From: Lacibacter sp. H375
GTDB taxonomy: Bacteria > Bacteroidota > Bacteroidia > Chitinophagales > Chitinophagaceae
Direction of reading: 5' to 3'
Assembly: GCF_037892425.1 (NCBI RefSeq)
Contig: NZ_JBBKTT010000001.1
Coordinates: 2,914,001 to 2,978,000 of the forward strand
Length of the DNA stretch: 64,000 nucleotides
Part shown: piece by piece, positions 36,139-44,834 of the stretch
How positions within the stretch are numbered: the first letter of the stretch is position 1
Layout of the letters: each line of letters begins with the position of its first letter
Made by a program: the position numbers and the translations under genes
Notes under the pieces: generated by a model
The model's input: the letters and a program-made list of their open reading frames with translations, nothing else
The model's database searches: none
What the model was told of the DNA's origin: nothing

Positions 36139-36861
36139 TTAAAACTGAACAAACCAATCGCAGAAATTGTGCCAGAACTCAAACCTGTAAAACGTAAATA
36201 CGGAGATATGATAGAGCAGGAGTATGAGTAAAGCCACAGGAAATACATTCCATCGTTTATGCGATCGCCAATCCCAGATGCAAAGACCGATCAACATCAG
36301 GTCGGCTAAGAGGAACCCTGCGAACGGTGCAATCGGGTTGCCTTCGATCGTTGGCATATAATCCAGGATACTTCTGAAGTGAATATGGATCAAACGATCT
36401 GTTACAGGTGTAAACATGGTAAACGCAGTGCAGATCATATAACGGGCATGAATAGTTGATTTCTTACGATGATAAATTGCAAGACCGTAAAGAATGGCAA
36501 ATGCAACAAGTGCATTTGCCGCCAGTGCGACAAAGAAATAGTCCATCGTGCCCAGTTGCGGCACAAATTGCAACTGGTATTTTAATAAGTCAAGTGTGGT
36601 AAAGATCATCAGCGGCACCAAAACGTACGATCCTTTGCCAATGGTCCTGTGCAGCTTTGTTCGTTTTATACGGATGAGATATGGCTGCACAATCAGCATC
36701 AGGCACCAGAGCGTTAATGCAATGCCATGCAGATGCATCCTGTAATTCTTCTGTTCAAGTAATTTGGTAAAATAAGTAACCCAGAAACCGGCTACTACAA
36801 AAAGGAAGAAAGCAATGAAATAAAAATGACTCTTTTGAAAAATAGTTTTCTCAAGCTTCAT
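36139..36861 (-). CDS. Multi-pass membrane protein, function unknown
   Basis: 240 residues from ATG 36861 (the longer open frame begins with TTG at 36885). About seven TM helices. Conserved-looking histidines lie at helix ends: RMHLHGIALTLW, KLHRTIGKGSYVL, TIHARYMICTAF and DRLIHIHF. The pattern recalls haem-binding or DUF2306-like membrane proteins, but I cannot place it in a family with certainty. It is convergent with the PUL and about 85 bases downstream of the Crp/Fnr gene on the same strand, so it may share that transcript. Confidence 0.65.
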   Translation of the reverse strand: MKLEKTIFQKSHFYFIAFFLFVVAGFWVTYFTKLLEQKNYRMHLHGIALTLWCLMLIVQPYLIRIKRTKLHRTIGKGSYVLVPLMIFTTLDLLKYQLQFVPQLGTMDYFFVALAANALVAFAILYGLAIYHRKKSTIHARYMICTAFTMFTPVTDRLIHIHFRSILDYMPTIEGNPIAPFAGFLLADLMLIGLCIWDWRSHKRWNVFPVALLILLLYHISVFTFYRFEFWHNFCDWFVQF

Positions 36862-36947
36862 AGCAATTAGTTGGTTAATACCCAATATACAAATCTGTAC
36901 GGATTAGCTAACCAATTCTTTCATCAAATCTATAAGTGGAAATGAGA

Positions 36948-37637
36948 TCAGCTCTGCTCCATATATTCTTGCAGTAATGCTTCGTTCAGAATTTGTGTTT
37001 TCTTGCCGTCGGTATTAATGGCTTTTTCACTGCTTAATTCATTCATGATCCTGAACAGTGATTCATACGTAGTGCCAGTATACGATGCAAGATCCTGGCG
37101 GCTGATAGAAAGATTAATGTAACCATGTGCATCTTTCCCAAACTTATTCTGTAAATAAAGCAATGCATTTGCAATACGTCCCTTTACATTCATGTGTGCA
37201 AGGTTACGCATGCGTTTCTCCGATTCTTTCAACTCGGCAGCAAAGAACATTAATAAATTGTATTGAAAATCGGGATTGGTACGAAGTGTACTGTTAAAGA
37301 AAGAAAGATCAATGTAGCAAACATCAGTAGGTTCCATTGCTGTACCTGAAACAGGATAAACAGTATCGGCACCAAGACCACGATGTCCTACAATATCACC
37401 ATCTCTTGCAATTCGTAGGATCAGTTCTTTTTCATCGCTCCAGCGTTTATGCACTTTTACCAACCCTTTGCTGATAAAATACATGCCTGTTACTTCCTCG
37501 CCTTCAATAAACAGTTGCTCACCCTTTTTGAAATGAAAGCTTTTACGGTTGGCATCAAGTGCAGGCAACCAATCGTGCTGGCATTGTTTGCACATGGTAC
37601 AGCTTTTCAGGTCGCAGTTCTTTTTGTTTTGCTTCAT
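36948..37637 (-). CDS. Crp/Fnr-family regulator with N-terminal cysteine cluster
   Basis: 229 residues from ATG 37637. The N-terminus carries four cysteines (CDLKSCTMCKQC, about residues 7-18), like the Fe-S or redox-sensing N-termini of some FNR proteins. The cyclic-nucleotide-type beta-roll spans about 30-145 (FHFKKGEQLFIEGEEVTGMY). A dimer helix is followed by an HTH_Crp domain (about 165-225) with recognition helix region ISRQDLASYTGTTYESLFRIM. The E-x-x-F/S-R pattern resembles the DNA-contact helix of FNR/CRP proteins. It lies between the PUL and the nitrate genes; two FNR-like boxes in the cobA-nirB gap make nitrate assimilation its likely target. Confidence 0.9.
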   Translation of the reverse strand: MKQNKKNCDLKSCTMCKQCQHDWLPALDANRKSFHFKKGEQLFIEGEEVTGMYFISKGLVKVHKRWSDEKELILRIARDGDIVGHRGLGADTVYPVSGTAMEPTDVCYIDLSFFNSTLRTNPDFQYNLLMFFAAELKESEKRMRNLAHMNVKGRIANALLYLQNKFGKDAHGYINLSISRQDLASYTGTTYESLFRIMNELSSEKAINTDGKKTQILNEALLQEYMEQS

Positions 37638-37691
37638 TGCGGATTTTCGTGTTTGCTGCTGCAAAGTAACAGCAAACGGTGTTTGGGTTCA

Positions 37692-38474
37692 TTACAAAGA
37701 TTTCTTCTGAAAGATACCATCTCTTGTTTGTTCGTTGATAGCCGATTTTATAAGTGAAGGATGCAGTTTCACTACTTCGCCCACAATAATAATAGCAGGG
37801 TTGCCAATACCTTCGTAGGATGCTTTAAAGAAAATATCTTTCACTGTGCCGATTATCATCTTCTCATCTTTGGTAGTTCCATTCTGAATAATAGCAACCG
37901 GTGTATCACTTTTGCCATGTGTTCTGAAAATATCCATAATACCTTCAAGCTTACTCATGGCCATTAATATAATAACAGTAGCGCTCGATTGTGCGGCTAA
38001 TTGTATGTCAGTCGATATCTCACCTGAACGGGTGGTGCCTGTTGTTACCCAAAAGCTTTCATTAATACCACGACAGGTGAGGGGGATCATTTGAGAAGCC
38101 GGTACAGCAATGGCACTGGAGATACCCGGCACTAACTCAACTTCCATTCCGGCCAGTCTTGCAGTTTCAATTTCTTCCTGCGCACGGCCAAAAACAAAAG
38201 GATCACCACCTTTTAAACGAACCACCATCTTGTGATTCTGACCATATTCTACTATTAATGTATTGATCTCTTCCTGCGAAAGGGCATGGCAACCATAACG
38301 TTTGCCCACAAAACGCTTGATACAGCCAGGCGAGGCATATTGCAGAAGTTCATCGTTGGCGAGGGCATCATATAAGATGACATCGGCCTGCTCCAGCATA
38401 CGTATAGCTTTTATTGTAATAAGTTCCGGATCGCCTGGTCCGGCCCCAATAAGTATCAATTTCCCCAGTTTCAT
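37692..38474 (-). CDS. cobA: Uroporphyrinogen-III C-methyltransferase (SUMT)
   Basis: 260 residues, the standalone SUMT length. It methylates uroporphyrinogen III with S-adenosylmethionine to precorrin-2, the first step toward siroheme. Motifs: LILIGAGPGDPELITIKA (residues about 5-22), VILYDALANDELL, VVRLKGGDPFVFGRAQEE, VELVPGISSAIAVPA and CRGINESFWVTTGT. It is divergent from nirB, whose product needs siroheme, and shares its 195-base control region. No siroheme-synthase oxidase/chelatase domain is fused to it, so that step must be encoded elsewhere. Confidence 0.95.
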   Translation of the reverse strand: MKLGKLILIGAGPGDPELITIKAIRMLEQADVILYDALANDELLQYASPGCIKRFVGKRYGCHALSQEEINTLIVEYGQNHKMVVRLKGGDPFVFGRAQEEIETARLAGMEVELVPGISSAIAVPASQMIPLTCRGINESFWVTTGTTRSGEISTDIQLAAQSSATVIILMAMSKLEGIMDIFRTHGKSDTPVAIIQNGTTKDEKMIIGTVKDIFFKASYEGIGNPAIIIVGEVVKLHPSLIKSAINEQTRDGIFQKKSL

Positions 38475-38495
38475 ACAAATTAAATTAAAATATAT

Positions 38496-38509
38496 GTGAT
38501 TGAAATCAT
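38496..38509. promoter_or_regulatory. FNR/CRP-like box 1 in the cobA-nirB divergent gap
   Basis: GTGAT-TGAA-ATCAT. The spacing and 8 of 10 fixed bases match the FNR consensus TTGAT-N4-ATCAA. It lies 22 bases from the cobA ATG and about 160 from nirB. Confidence 0.5.
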
Positions 38510-38548
38510 GTTTCGTTGAATGAAATTACAAAAAATCGTCTTAATTTC

Positions 38549-38562
38549 ATGACAGAAATCAT
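38549..38562. promoter_or_regulatory. FNR/CRP-like box 2 in the cobA-nirB divergent gap
   Basis: ATGAC-AGAA-ATCAT, the same architecture and right half as box 1, centred 53 bases away, about five helical turns. Weaker match on the left half. Confidence 0.4.
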
Positions 38563-38618
38563 TTAATACTCTGTTGAAACTTGAATTTGCCATAAAAAAT
38601 ATTAAATGATTTTAAATT

Positions 38619-38630
38619 ATAATACGATTG
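38619..38630 (+). repeat. 12-base repeat, copy upstream of nirB
   Basis: ATAATACGATTG, found again at 41185-41196 before nirD. Contains TACGATTG, one base off the TAnnTTTG -7 consensus, so it may be part of a promoter. Confidence 0.35.
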
Positions 38631-38669
38631 TTTGCTACCATTATTGTTTACACTTAAAACAGTAACAAC

Positions 38670-41168
38670 ATGAAAGTGGTAGTAATAGGAAATGGCATGG
38701 TGGGTTACAAGTTCTGCGAAAAGCTTGTAAAAAAGAACAGTGCCGGTAATATCTCCATCGTGGTTTTTGGAGAAGAAGTAAGACCTGCTTACGACAGGGT
38801 TCATTTAAGTGAGTATTTCGCCGGTAAGTCTGCCGACGATCTTTCCCTCGCCCCAAAAGAATGGTATACTGATAATGGTATCGTGCTGCATCTTTCAGAT
38901 CCTGTGGTTTCAATAGACCGGGAAAACAAAACTGTGCACTCACACGCAGGTGTAACCGAAACTTACGATTACCTGATCCTTGCCACCGGTTCGGCAGCTT
39001 TTGTGCCGCCAATTCCGGGTGTTGAAAAAGAAGGTGTATTCATTTACAGAACTATTGAAGACCTGGAGTTGATGACCAACTGGGCAAAGAAGTCGAAGAA
39101 AGGTGCAGTCATCGGTGGCGGTTTGTTGGGATTAGAAGCAGCCAAAGCAATGCTCGATCTTGGTGTTACCGATACACAAGTGATTGAATTTGCTCCACGC
39201 CTCATGCCTCGTCAAATTGACGATGCAGGTTCAAGATTATTACAATCGAAATTACAAGACCTCGGTCTTACAATTCATACATCAAAAAACACAACGGCTA
39301 TTAATGGTGATGATGCCATCAGCAGCATGAGTTTTTCTGATGATAGTTCTTTTGATGTTGATATGCTCGTGATCTCTGCAGGTATTAAACCAAGAGATGA
39401 ACTGGCGAGAAACGCAGCCATTGAAGTTGGTCCACGTGGAGGAATAACCGTTAACGACAACTTGCAAACATCCGACCCTTTTATTTTTGCTATTGGCGAA
39501 TGTGCTTTACATAAGGGAATGATCTACGGTCTTGTTGCTCCCGGTTATGAAATGGCCGAAGTGGTGGTAACGAATTTAACTGGTGGCGAAAAATCATTTA
39601 CCGGTTTTGATATGAGCACCAAACTCAAATTGATCGGTGTAGATGTTGCAAGCTTCGGTGATCCGTTTGTGAGCGGTGAAGGCATCAGAAGTATTGTATT
39701 TGATGATAGTGTGAAAGGTGTTTACAAACGTATTAATGTAAGTGCTGATGGTAAAGAATTGTTGGGTGGAATTTTAGTGGGTGATGCAGAGCAATACAAT
39801 ATGTTATTGCAAACCTGCAAGAATAAAGTGGTGTTGCCTCCTAATACAGAAGATGTAATTCTTGGAGCAAGAGGTGGTGAAGGTGATGGTGGCGCAGGCG
39901 TTACAAGTTTGCCTGATGATGCAGTGATCTGCAGTTGCGAAGCGGTTACAAAAGGTGCTATTTGCGAATCTGTAAAACTCGGTTACGAAACTGTTGATGG
40001 TATTAAGAAGTGTACAAAAGCAGGAACGGGTTGTGGTGGTTGTGTGCCAATGGTGAAAGACCTGATGGTGCATACCATGAAAACACAAGGCAAGGTTGTT
40101 CGCAATGTATTGTGTGAACACTTTGATTACAGTCGCCAAGAATTATTTGATCTCATCAAAATAAATGATCTGCGTACATACGATGCAGTGCTGGATAAGT
40201 TTGGTAAAGGTGATGGTTGTGAATTATGTAAACCTCCTGTTGCATCTATTCTCGCAAGTTTGTGGAATGAAGTAATCCTTAAAAAAGGAAATGATACAGC
40301 ACAGGATAGTAATGATCGATTCTTAGCGAATATTCAAAAAGGTGGAACGTATTCGGTAGTTCCCCGTATTCCCGGTGGAGAAATTACACCCGATAAATTA
40401 ATTGTAATTGGTCAGGTTGCGAAGAAGTATAATCTCTATACAAAGATTACCGGCGGTCAGCGTATCGATTTGTTTGGCGCACACTTAAGTGATCTGCCAA
40501 ATATCTGGGAAGAATTAATTGACGCTGGTTTTGAAAGCGGACATGCTTACGGTAAAAGTTTACGTACAGTAAAAAGTTGCGTAGGTAGCACCTGGTGTCG
40601 CTTCGGTTTACATGATAGTGTAAGTTTTGCAATACGAGTTGAAGAACGTTATCGTGGTCTTCGTTCACCACATAAATTAAAAGGTGGTGTGAGTGGATGT
40701 ATCCGTGAGTGTGCAGAAGCACAGAGTAAAGACTTTGGTATCATCGCTACTGAAAAAGGCTGGAACCTCTATGTATGTGGCAACGGTGGTAGTAAACCTC
40801 AACATGCTTTATTGCTCGCATCTGATATTGATGAAGAAACATGTGTGAAGTATCTCGATCGTTTCTTAATGTTCTATGTAAAAACTGCTGATCCATTAAC
40901 ACGTACAGCTACATGGTTGAATAAGATGGAAGGTGGAATTGATTACCTGCGTTCAGTTGTTGTGCATGATGCATTGGGTATGAATGCAGAGTGGGAAGCG
41001 GCCATGGAAAGCCATGTAAACACTTACGAGTGCGAATGGAAAGCTGCTATTGAAACACCTGAATTAAGAAAACGTTTCAATCACTTTGTCAATGCACCGG
41101 AAGAAAAAGATCCAACAGTTGTGTTTGATCCGATGCGTGAACAGAAGCGTGCTAAAGAATGGAAATAA
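38670..41168 (+). CDS. nirB: NADH-dependent nitrite reductase, large subunit
   Basis: 832 residues, the normal NirB length. It reduces nitrite to ammonium with electrons from NADH through FAD, a [2Fe-2S] cluster, and [4Fe-4S]-siroheme. FAD-binding start VVVIGNGMVGYKFCEKL (about 2-18). NADH-binding AVIGGGLLGLEAAKAM (about 148-163). BFD-type [2Fe-2S] domain CSCEAVTKG...GTGCGGC (about 420-460), followed by a second BFD-like segment GDGCELC. A ferredoxin-like half-domain leads to the siroheme ligands SCVGSTWC (C-x5-C) and GCIRECAE (C-x3-C). It heads the nitrate assimilation block and is divergent from cobA. Confidence 0.97.
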   Translation: MKVVVIGNGMVGYKFCEKLVKKNSAGNISIVVFGEEVRPAYDRVHLSEYFAGKSADDLSLAPKEWYTDNGIVLHLSDPVVSIDRENKTVHSHAGVTETYDYLILATGSAAFVPPIPGVEKEGVFIYRTIEDLELMTNWAKKSKKGAVIGGGLLGLEAAKAMLDLGVTDTQVIEFAPRLMPRQIDDAGSRLLQSKLQDLGLTIHTSKNTTAINGDDAISSMSFSDDSSFDVDMLVISAGIKPRDELARNAAIEVGPRGGITVNDNLQTSDPFIFAIGECALHKGMIYGLVAPGYEMAEVVVTNLTGGEKSFTGFDMSTKLKLIGVDVASFGDPFVSGEGIRSIVFDDSVKGVYKRINVSADGKELLGGILVGDAEQYNMLLQTCKNKVVLPPNTEDVILGARGGEGDGGAGVTSLPDDAVICSCEAVTKGAICESVKLGYETVDGIKKCTKAGTGCGGCVPMVKDLMVHTMKTQGKVVRNVLCEHFDYSRQELFDLIKINDLRTYDAVLDKFGKGDGCELCKPPVASILASLWNEVILKKGNDTAQDSNDRFLANIQKGGTYSVVPRIPGGEITPDKLIVIGQVAKKYNLYTKITGGQRIDLFGAHLSDLPNIWEELIDAGFESGHAYGKSLRTVKSCVGSTWCRFGLHDSVSFAIRVEERYRGLRSPHKLKGGVSGCIRECAEAQSKDFGIIATEKGWNLYVCGNGGSKPQHALLLASDIDEETCVKYLDRFLMFYVKTADPLTRTATWLNKMEGGIDYLRSVVVHDALGMNAEWEAAMESHVNTYECEWKAAIETPELRKRFNHFVNAPEEKDPTVVFDPMREQKRAKEWK

Positions 41169-41184
41169 GAATTTTTGGTTTTGA

Positions 41185-41196
41185 ATAATACGATTG
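41185..41196 (+). repeat. 12-base repeat, copy between nirB and nirD
   Basis: ATAATACGATTG, identical to 38619-38630. The rest of the 217-base nirB-nirD gap is AT-rich, with a CTGTTG...CAACAG inverted repeat at 41324-41353 and no ORF. Confidence 0.35.
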
Positions 41197-41385
41197 CCGC
41201 CATATAGAAAATTGCATTATAACCTCCGAATAATACTTCAAACGAATTTTTGATGATTGATTGCTAAGGCCCCAATGGCCACTTTTCTGCGATTGCCTGC
41301 ATATAAAAAAAGGAAACTCTGTTCTGTTGTGTAAACACTTGTTTCGTCAACAGGTATTCAATTAAGTCCTTTAAGTACTAAAAAT

Positions 41386-41733
41386 ATGATCGCAGAAAAA
41401 ACAATTACCTGGTTTGCCGCCTGCAGAGCTGAAGATGTTCCTGCTAACGGTGGCGTGTGTGTGAAATACAACGACACACAAATTGCACTTTTCCATTTTA
41501 CAAGGAGAGATGAGTGGTATGCCACCCAAAACGAATGCCCACATCGTCAGCAAATGGCGTTGAGCCGTGGTATGATCGGTACACAAAACGAAGAACCGAA
41601 GGTTGCCTGTCCGTTTCACAAAAAAACATTCTCGTTGGTTACAGGCGAATGCCTGAGTGGTGATGAATGCGCCATTAAAACCTATGAGGTGAAAGTAGAG
41701 AACGGTACGGTATATATCGGCATTGAAGATTAA
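41386..41733 (+). CDS. nirD: Nitrite reductase small subunit, Rieske type
   Basis: 115 residues. A Rieske-like [2Fe-2S] fold with both ligand boxes intact: CPHRQ (C-x-H) and CPFHKKTF (C-x2-H). Many NirD proteins have lost these ligands, so this one probably holds a cluster. It would partner the NirB upstream. The long 217-base gap from nirB suggests a separate promoter or a processed transcript rather than tight coupling. Confidence 0.9.
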   Translation: MIAEKTITWFAACRAEDVPANGGVCVKYNDTQIALFHFTRRDEWYATQNECPHRQQMALSRGMIGTQNEEPKVACPFHKKTFSLVTGECLSGDECAIKTYEVKVENGTVYIGIED

Positions 41734-41794
41734 TAAAACAACTATTTCAAAACCAAAACTTACAGACTACATGAAGAGAAAGTAAACGAAATAC

Positions 41795-41841
41795 TCAGCA
41801 TAGCTGAAAAAATAGCCCGGCAGATGGCAGTCTAACCGGGC
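41795..41841 (+). promoter_or_regulatory. Two adjacent hairpins between nirD and the porin gene
   Basis: TCAGC-ATA-GCTGA (41795-41807), then GCCCGG-N15-CCGGGC (41815-41841). Neither is followed by a T-run. They may stabilise or process the RNA in front of the porin gene. Confidence 0.35.
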
Positions 41842-41886
41842 CGTATGATTCCAGGATTTATCACCTTAAAATCGACCAAAATTAAC

Positions 41887-43479
41887 ATGAAAAATTTTAA
41901 AACAACACGAATAATCTTTTTGAGCTTGATGCTACTCGCTTATTGTACAACAAAAGCACAGTTTACATTATCAGGCCAGCTCCGCACACGTACTGAAGTG
42001 CGTAACGGTTTGGGCAACCTCGTATTGAAAGGTTCAAAGCCCGCTGTGTTCACTTCACAACGTACAAGATTGAATTTTGGCTATAAATGGGACAGGTTAA
42101 CTTTTGGTGTAGCAGTGCAAGATGTTCGTGTTTGGGGACAGGATGCATCATCTATTTCAAATGCAGATGGTAATCGTTTTATGTTGCATGAAGGTTGGGC
42201 AGATCTTACATTGTTCAACAGTGCAGATACTACTATCAAAGCAAAAGGTATTGACCTGATGAGCCTGAAAGTAGGCCGCCAGGAATTAATTTATGACGAT
42301 GTTCGTTTGATCGGCAATTTAGATTGGTTACAGCAGGCACGCCGTCATGATATGGCTTTGCTGAAAACCGTACACAAAGGATGGCAGATCGATATCGGCT
42401 ATGCTTTTAATCAAAACACAGATGCATTTGGTTATACCGGAACAGGTTATGTTCCATCCAATGTACCTGCGTATGTAAAAAACTCATTGGGTACATTAGT
42501 GCCAACACCTGCTGGTATGTTGCCAATGGCAACAGCAGGTAATGCTGCGAACAACAGCAGCAAAACAGGTGCTCCTGTTTTTATGAATCCTCCCACAACA
42601 AACGGTGGTAACCAGGATTACAAATCATTTGCAAGTTTGTACATCAGTAAGAAAATTAAGCAGACTAAATTTTCTGCACTCTTCTTCAACGACAATTTTG
42701 GTAAATACAAACTTGATTCAGCAGGCAGCGATGCAACAGGATATGTGTATGGCCGTCGCTTCGTTTCATCAGGCGCATCAGATGCGTTCAATTATAAAGG
42801 AACCAATCAACGTTACACATATGGTTTAATGCTTAATCAAACCATTGGTAACGCTTCTGGCTTTGGTAAGATCGCTTTCCAGGGTGCGTTCTATGCACAA
42901 AGTGGTAAGAACCGTGATGGGGTGAAAATGAAAGATGCATATCACTATGCAATTTCTGCAACCTATCAAAAAGGAAAGATCAGTATTACACCCGGTTATG
43001 AGTTTTTAAGTGGTAACGATGCAACAACAGCAACAGATGAAAAATTTGATCCGTTGTATGGTACACCACACCGTCACTGGGGTTACATGGATTACTTCTA
43101 TGTAGGAACAGGTTCGCCCGCAGGCGGATTGAAAAATCCTTATTTCAAAGTGAAGTACACAGGTACTGCTTTAACTGCTGGTGTTGATTTTCATTTGTTC
43201 TCCATTGATAAGGACATGAAGAAAGCTGATGGATCTTTCATTGGTAAAAATCTGGGTAATGAACTTGATTTCCTGTTGAACTACAACATGAACAAGTTTA
43301 CAAATATTGAGTTGGGTTATTCAATCATGAATGCAACCGGCAATATGGCGATAGCAAAAGCACAGGCAACAACTGATGCAGCAGCTGCTAATTACAGGAA
43401 AACAGGAAACTGGTTTTACGCCATGATCCGTTTTACGCCTGATTTCTTTTACACAAAGCCGGTAGCAATTAAACAGTGA
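41887..43479 (+). CDS. Outer-membrane porin, alginate-export-domain family
   Basis: 530 residues from ATG 41887, where a signal peptide begins (MKNFKTTRIIFLSLMLLAYCTTKAQ); an upstream in-frame ATG at 41845 would add a non-signal extension. The mature part is a beta-barrel rich in alternating aromatic strands: FTLSGQLRTRTEVRNGL, LKVGRQELIYDDVRLIGNLDW, GKISITPGYEFLSGND, and a C-terminal strand ending in aromatic residues (WFYAMIRFTPDFFY). This matches the alginate_exp (PF13372) barrel family. The setting between nirD and nitrate transporter genes suggests it is the outer-membrane channel for nitrate or nitrite, which is an inference. Confidence 0.82.
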   Translation: MKNFKTTRIIFLSLMLLAYCTTKAQFTLSGQLRTRTEVRNGLGNLVLKGSKPAVFTSQRTRLNFGYKWDRLTFGVAVQDVRVWGQDASSISNADGNRFMLHEGWADLTLFNSADTTIKAKGIDLMSLKVGRQELIYDDVRLIGNLDWLQQARRHDMALLKTVHKGWQIDIGYAFNQNTDAFGYTGTGYVPSNVPAYVKNSLGTLVPTPAGMLPMATAGNAANNSSKTGAPVFMNPPTTNGGNQDYKSFASLYISKKIKQTKFSALFFNDNFGKYKLDSAGSDATGYVYGRRFVSSGASDAFNYKGTNQRYTYGLMLNQTIGNASGFGKIAFQGAFYAQSGKNRDGVKMKDAYHYAISATYQKGKISITPGYEFLSGNDATTATDEKFDPLYGTPHRHWGYMDYFYVGTGSPAGGLKNPYFKVKYTGTALTAGVDFHLFSIDKDMKKADGSFIGKNLGNELDFLLNYNMNKFTNIELGYSIMNATGNMAIAKAQATTDAAAANYRKTGNWFYAMIRFTPDFFYTKPVAIKQ

Positions 43480-43528
43480 TGAATGATGATGTGATGAACA
43501 ATGATTATTAACACTTAAAACATTAAAC

Positions 43529-44737
43529 ATGAAACTTTCGATAAAAAATTTGGTGCTGTTCTCGGCAATGGCGCTTTTACTCACAGGTATTTTCGCCTTT
43601 AAAATAAATACGCCATCACGTAAGATCAAGCTGGGGTTTATTCCTCTTACCGATTGCGCACCACTGGTAGTGGCAAAAGAACTCGGACTCTTTGCGAAGT
43701 ATGGAGTGGATGTGGAACTTGAAAAACAAGCATCATGGGCTGTAGTGCGTGATAAAATATTGAATGGTGAATTAGATGGTGCACATTGTTTATTCTCGAT
43801 GCCGCTTTCAGTTTATACAGGTGTTGGTGGTAAAGCAGGTTCGGAAATGAAGATCGCAATGGTGCTGAATAATAATGGACAGGCCATCACCTTATCAAAA
43901 GATTTTTGCGGACAGGTTGGTTTTAAGCAAGTGAATAAAGCAGCAGCAGCTGTTAAAACAATACAGGGAAGAAAGGAAGTAACCTTCGCTCAAACATTCC
44001 CTGGTGGTACACATGATATCTGGTTGCGTTACTGGATGAGTGCTGCAGGCATCAATCAAAAATCAGTTGGTATCATTACCATTCCTCCTCCGCAAATGGT
44101 AGCCAACATGCGTGTTGATAACATGGAAGGTTATTGCGTTGGTGAACCATGGAATGGTGTAGCTGCTGCACAAAACATCGGCTTCACTCATATTTCAACA
44201 CAGGATCTCTGGAAGAATCATCCTGAAAAAGCACTGGTGGTTAATTCAGCTTTTGCTTCTGCAAGCAGGGAAGATCTGAAGAAAGTAATGAAAGCAATTA
44301 TTGAAGCATGTAAATGGCTCGATGTAATGAGTAACAGATCTAAAGCAGCTTCATGGCTTTCAAAACCAAATTATGTAAATGCTCCGTTGCAGGTAATTGA
44401 AGCAAGATTAAAAGGATCCTATGATCTCGGTTGCGAATTAGGTGTACAGAAATACAAAGATGATTACATGACCTTTTATAACAACGGCATTGTAAATACA
44501 CCAAAGAAATCATACACTGCCTGGTTCCTTGCACAGTATGTACGCTTTGGTTATTTAAAAGCTGAACCGAATTACAAAGCCATTGCTGAGAAATTAGTGT
44601 TGGATGATCTGTTTGCCGAAGTGGCAAAAGAAATGGGTGTGCCGGTGCAACCGGATATGCAGGTGATCAAAACAAATTTTGATGTAGCCTTCGATCCAAA
44701 CAATGTGTCGGCGTATTTGAAAACAACAAAACATTAA
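43529..44737 (+). CDS. nrtA: ABC nitrate transporter substrate-binding protein
   Basis: 402 residues of the NrtA/CmpA/NMT1-like family. N-terminal membrane anchor or signal (NLVLFSAMALLLTGIFAF, about 7-24). Then KLGFIPLTDCAPLVVAKELGLFAKYGVDVEL, the typical nitrate-binding protein opening, and LDGAHCLFSMPLSV, FPGGTHDIWLRYWMSAAGI, PPPQMVANMRVDNMEGYCVGEPWN and EKALVVNSAF. It captures nitrate in the periplasm for the NrtB/NrtD pair downstream. No lipobox cysteine is visible, so it is either anchored by its N-terminal helix or released. Confidence 0.93.
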   Translation: MKLSIKNLVLFSAMALLLTGIFAFKINTPSRKIKLGFIPLTDCAPLVVAKELGLFAKYGVDVELEKQASWAVVRDKILNGELDGAHCLFSMPLSVYTGVGGKAGSEMKIAMVLNNNGQAITLSKDFCGQVGFKQVNKAAAAVKTIQGRKEVTFAQTFPGGTHDIWLRYWMSAAGINQKSVGIITIPPPQMVANMRVDNMEGYCVGEPWNGVAAAQNIGFTHISTQDLWKNHPEKALVVNSAFASASREDLKKVMKAIIEACKWLDVMSNRSKAASWLSKPNYVNAPLQVIEARLKGSYDLGCELGVQKYKDDYMTFYNNGIVNTPKKSYTAWFLAQYVRFGYLKAEPNYKAIAEKLVLDDLFAEVAKEMGVPVQPDMQVIKTNFDVAFDPNNVSAYLKTTKH

Positions 44738-44754
44738 ATGGTGAGTGGTGAATG

Positions 44755-44820
44755 GTGAATTGTGAATGAGAGTTTGTAATCAGAAACAGATTTATTCACC
44801 ATTGACCATTCACAATTCAC
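44755..44820. repeat. 14-base perfect inverted repeat made of GTGAATG/ATTCACA-type units
   Basis: GTGAATTGTGAATG (44755-44768) and CATTCACAATTCAC (44807-44820), with a 38-base interval. The flanks hold related units (GTGAGTGGTGAATG, ATTCACCATTGACC). It fills most of the nrtA-nrtB gap and resembles small intergenic palindromic repeats. Confidence 0.6.
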
Positions 44821-44834
44821 AAAAAATAATTACG

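Noticed and set aside
41795..41841. Idea that the paired hairpins are an ANTAR-type nitrate antitermination target
   Set aside because: ANTAR targets are two stems with six-base loops; these loops are 3 and 15 bases, and no ANTAR protein is encoded nearby.
43480..43528. ATGATG-rich stretch before nrtA as a possible repeat array
   Set aside because: Only short, irregular low-complexity sequence with no defined unit or partner.
44766..44834. N-terminal extension of nrtB through the intergenic repeat
   Set aside because: The extra residues translate the palindromic repeat; ATG 44835 gives the usual permease start.
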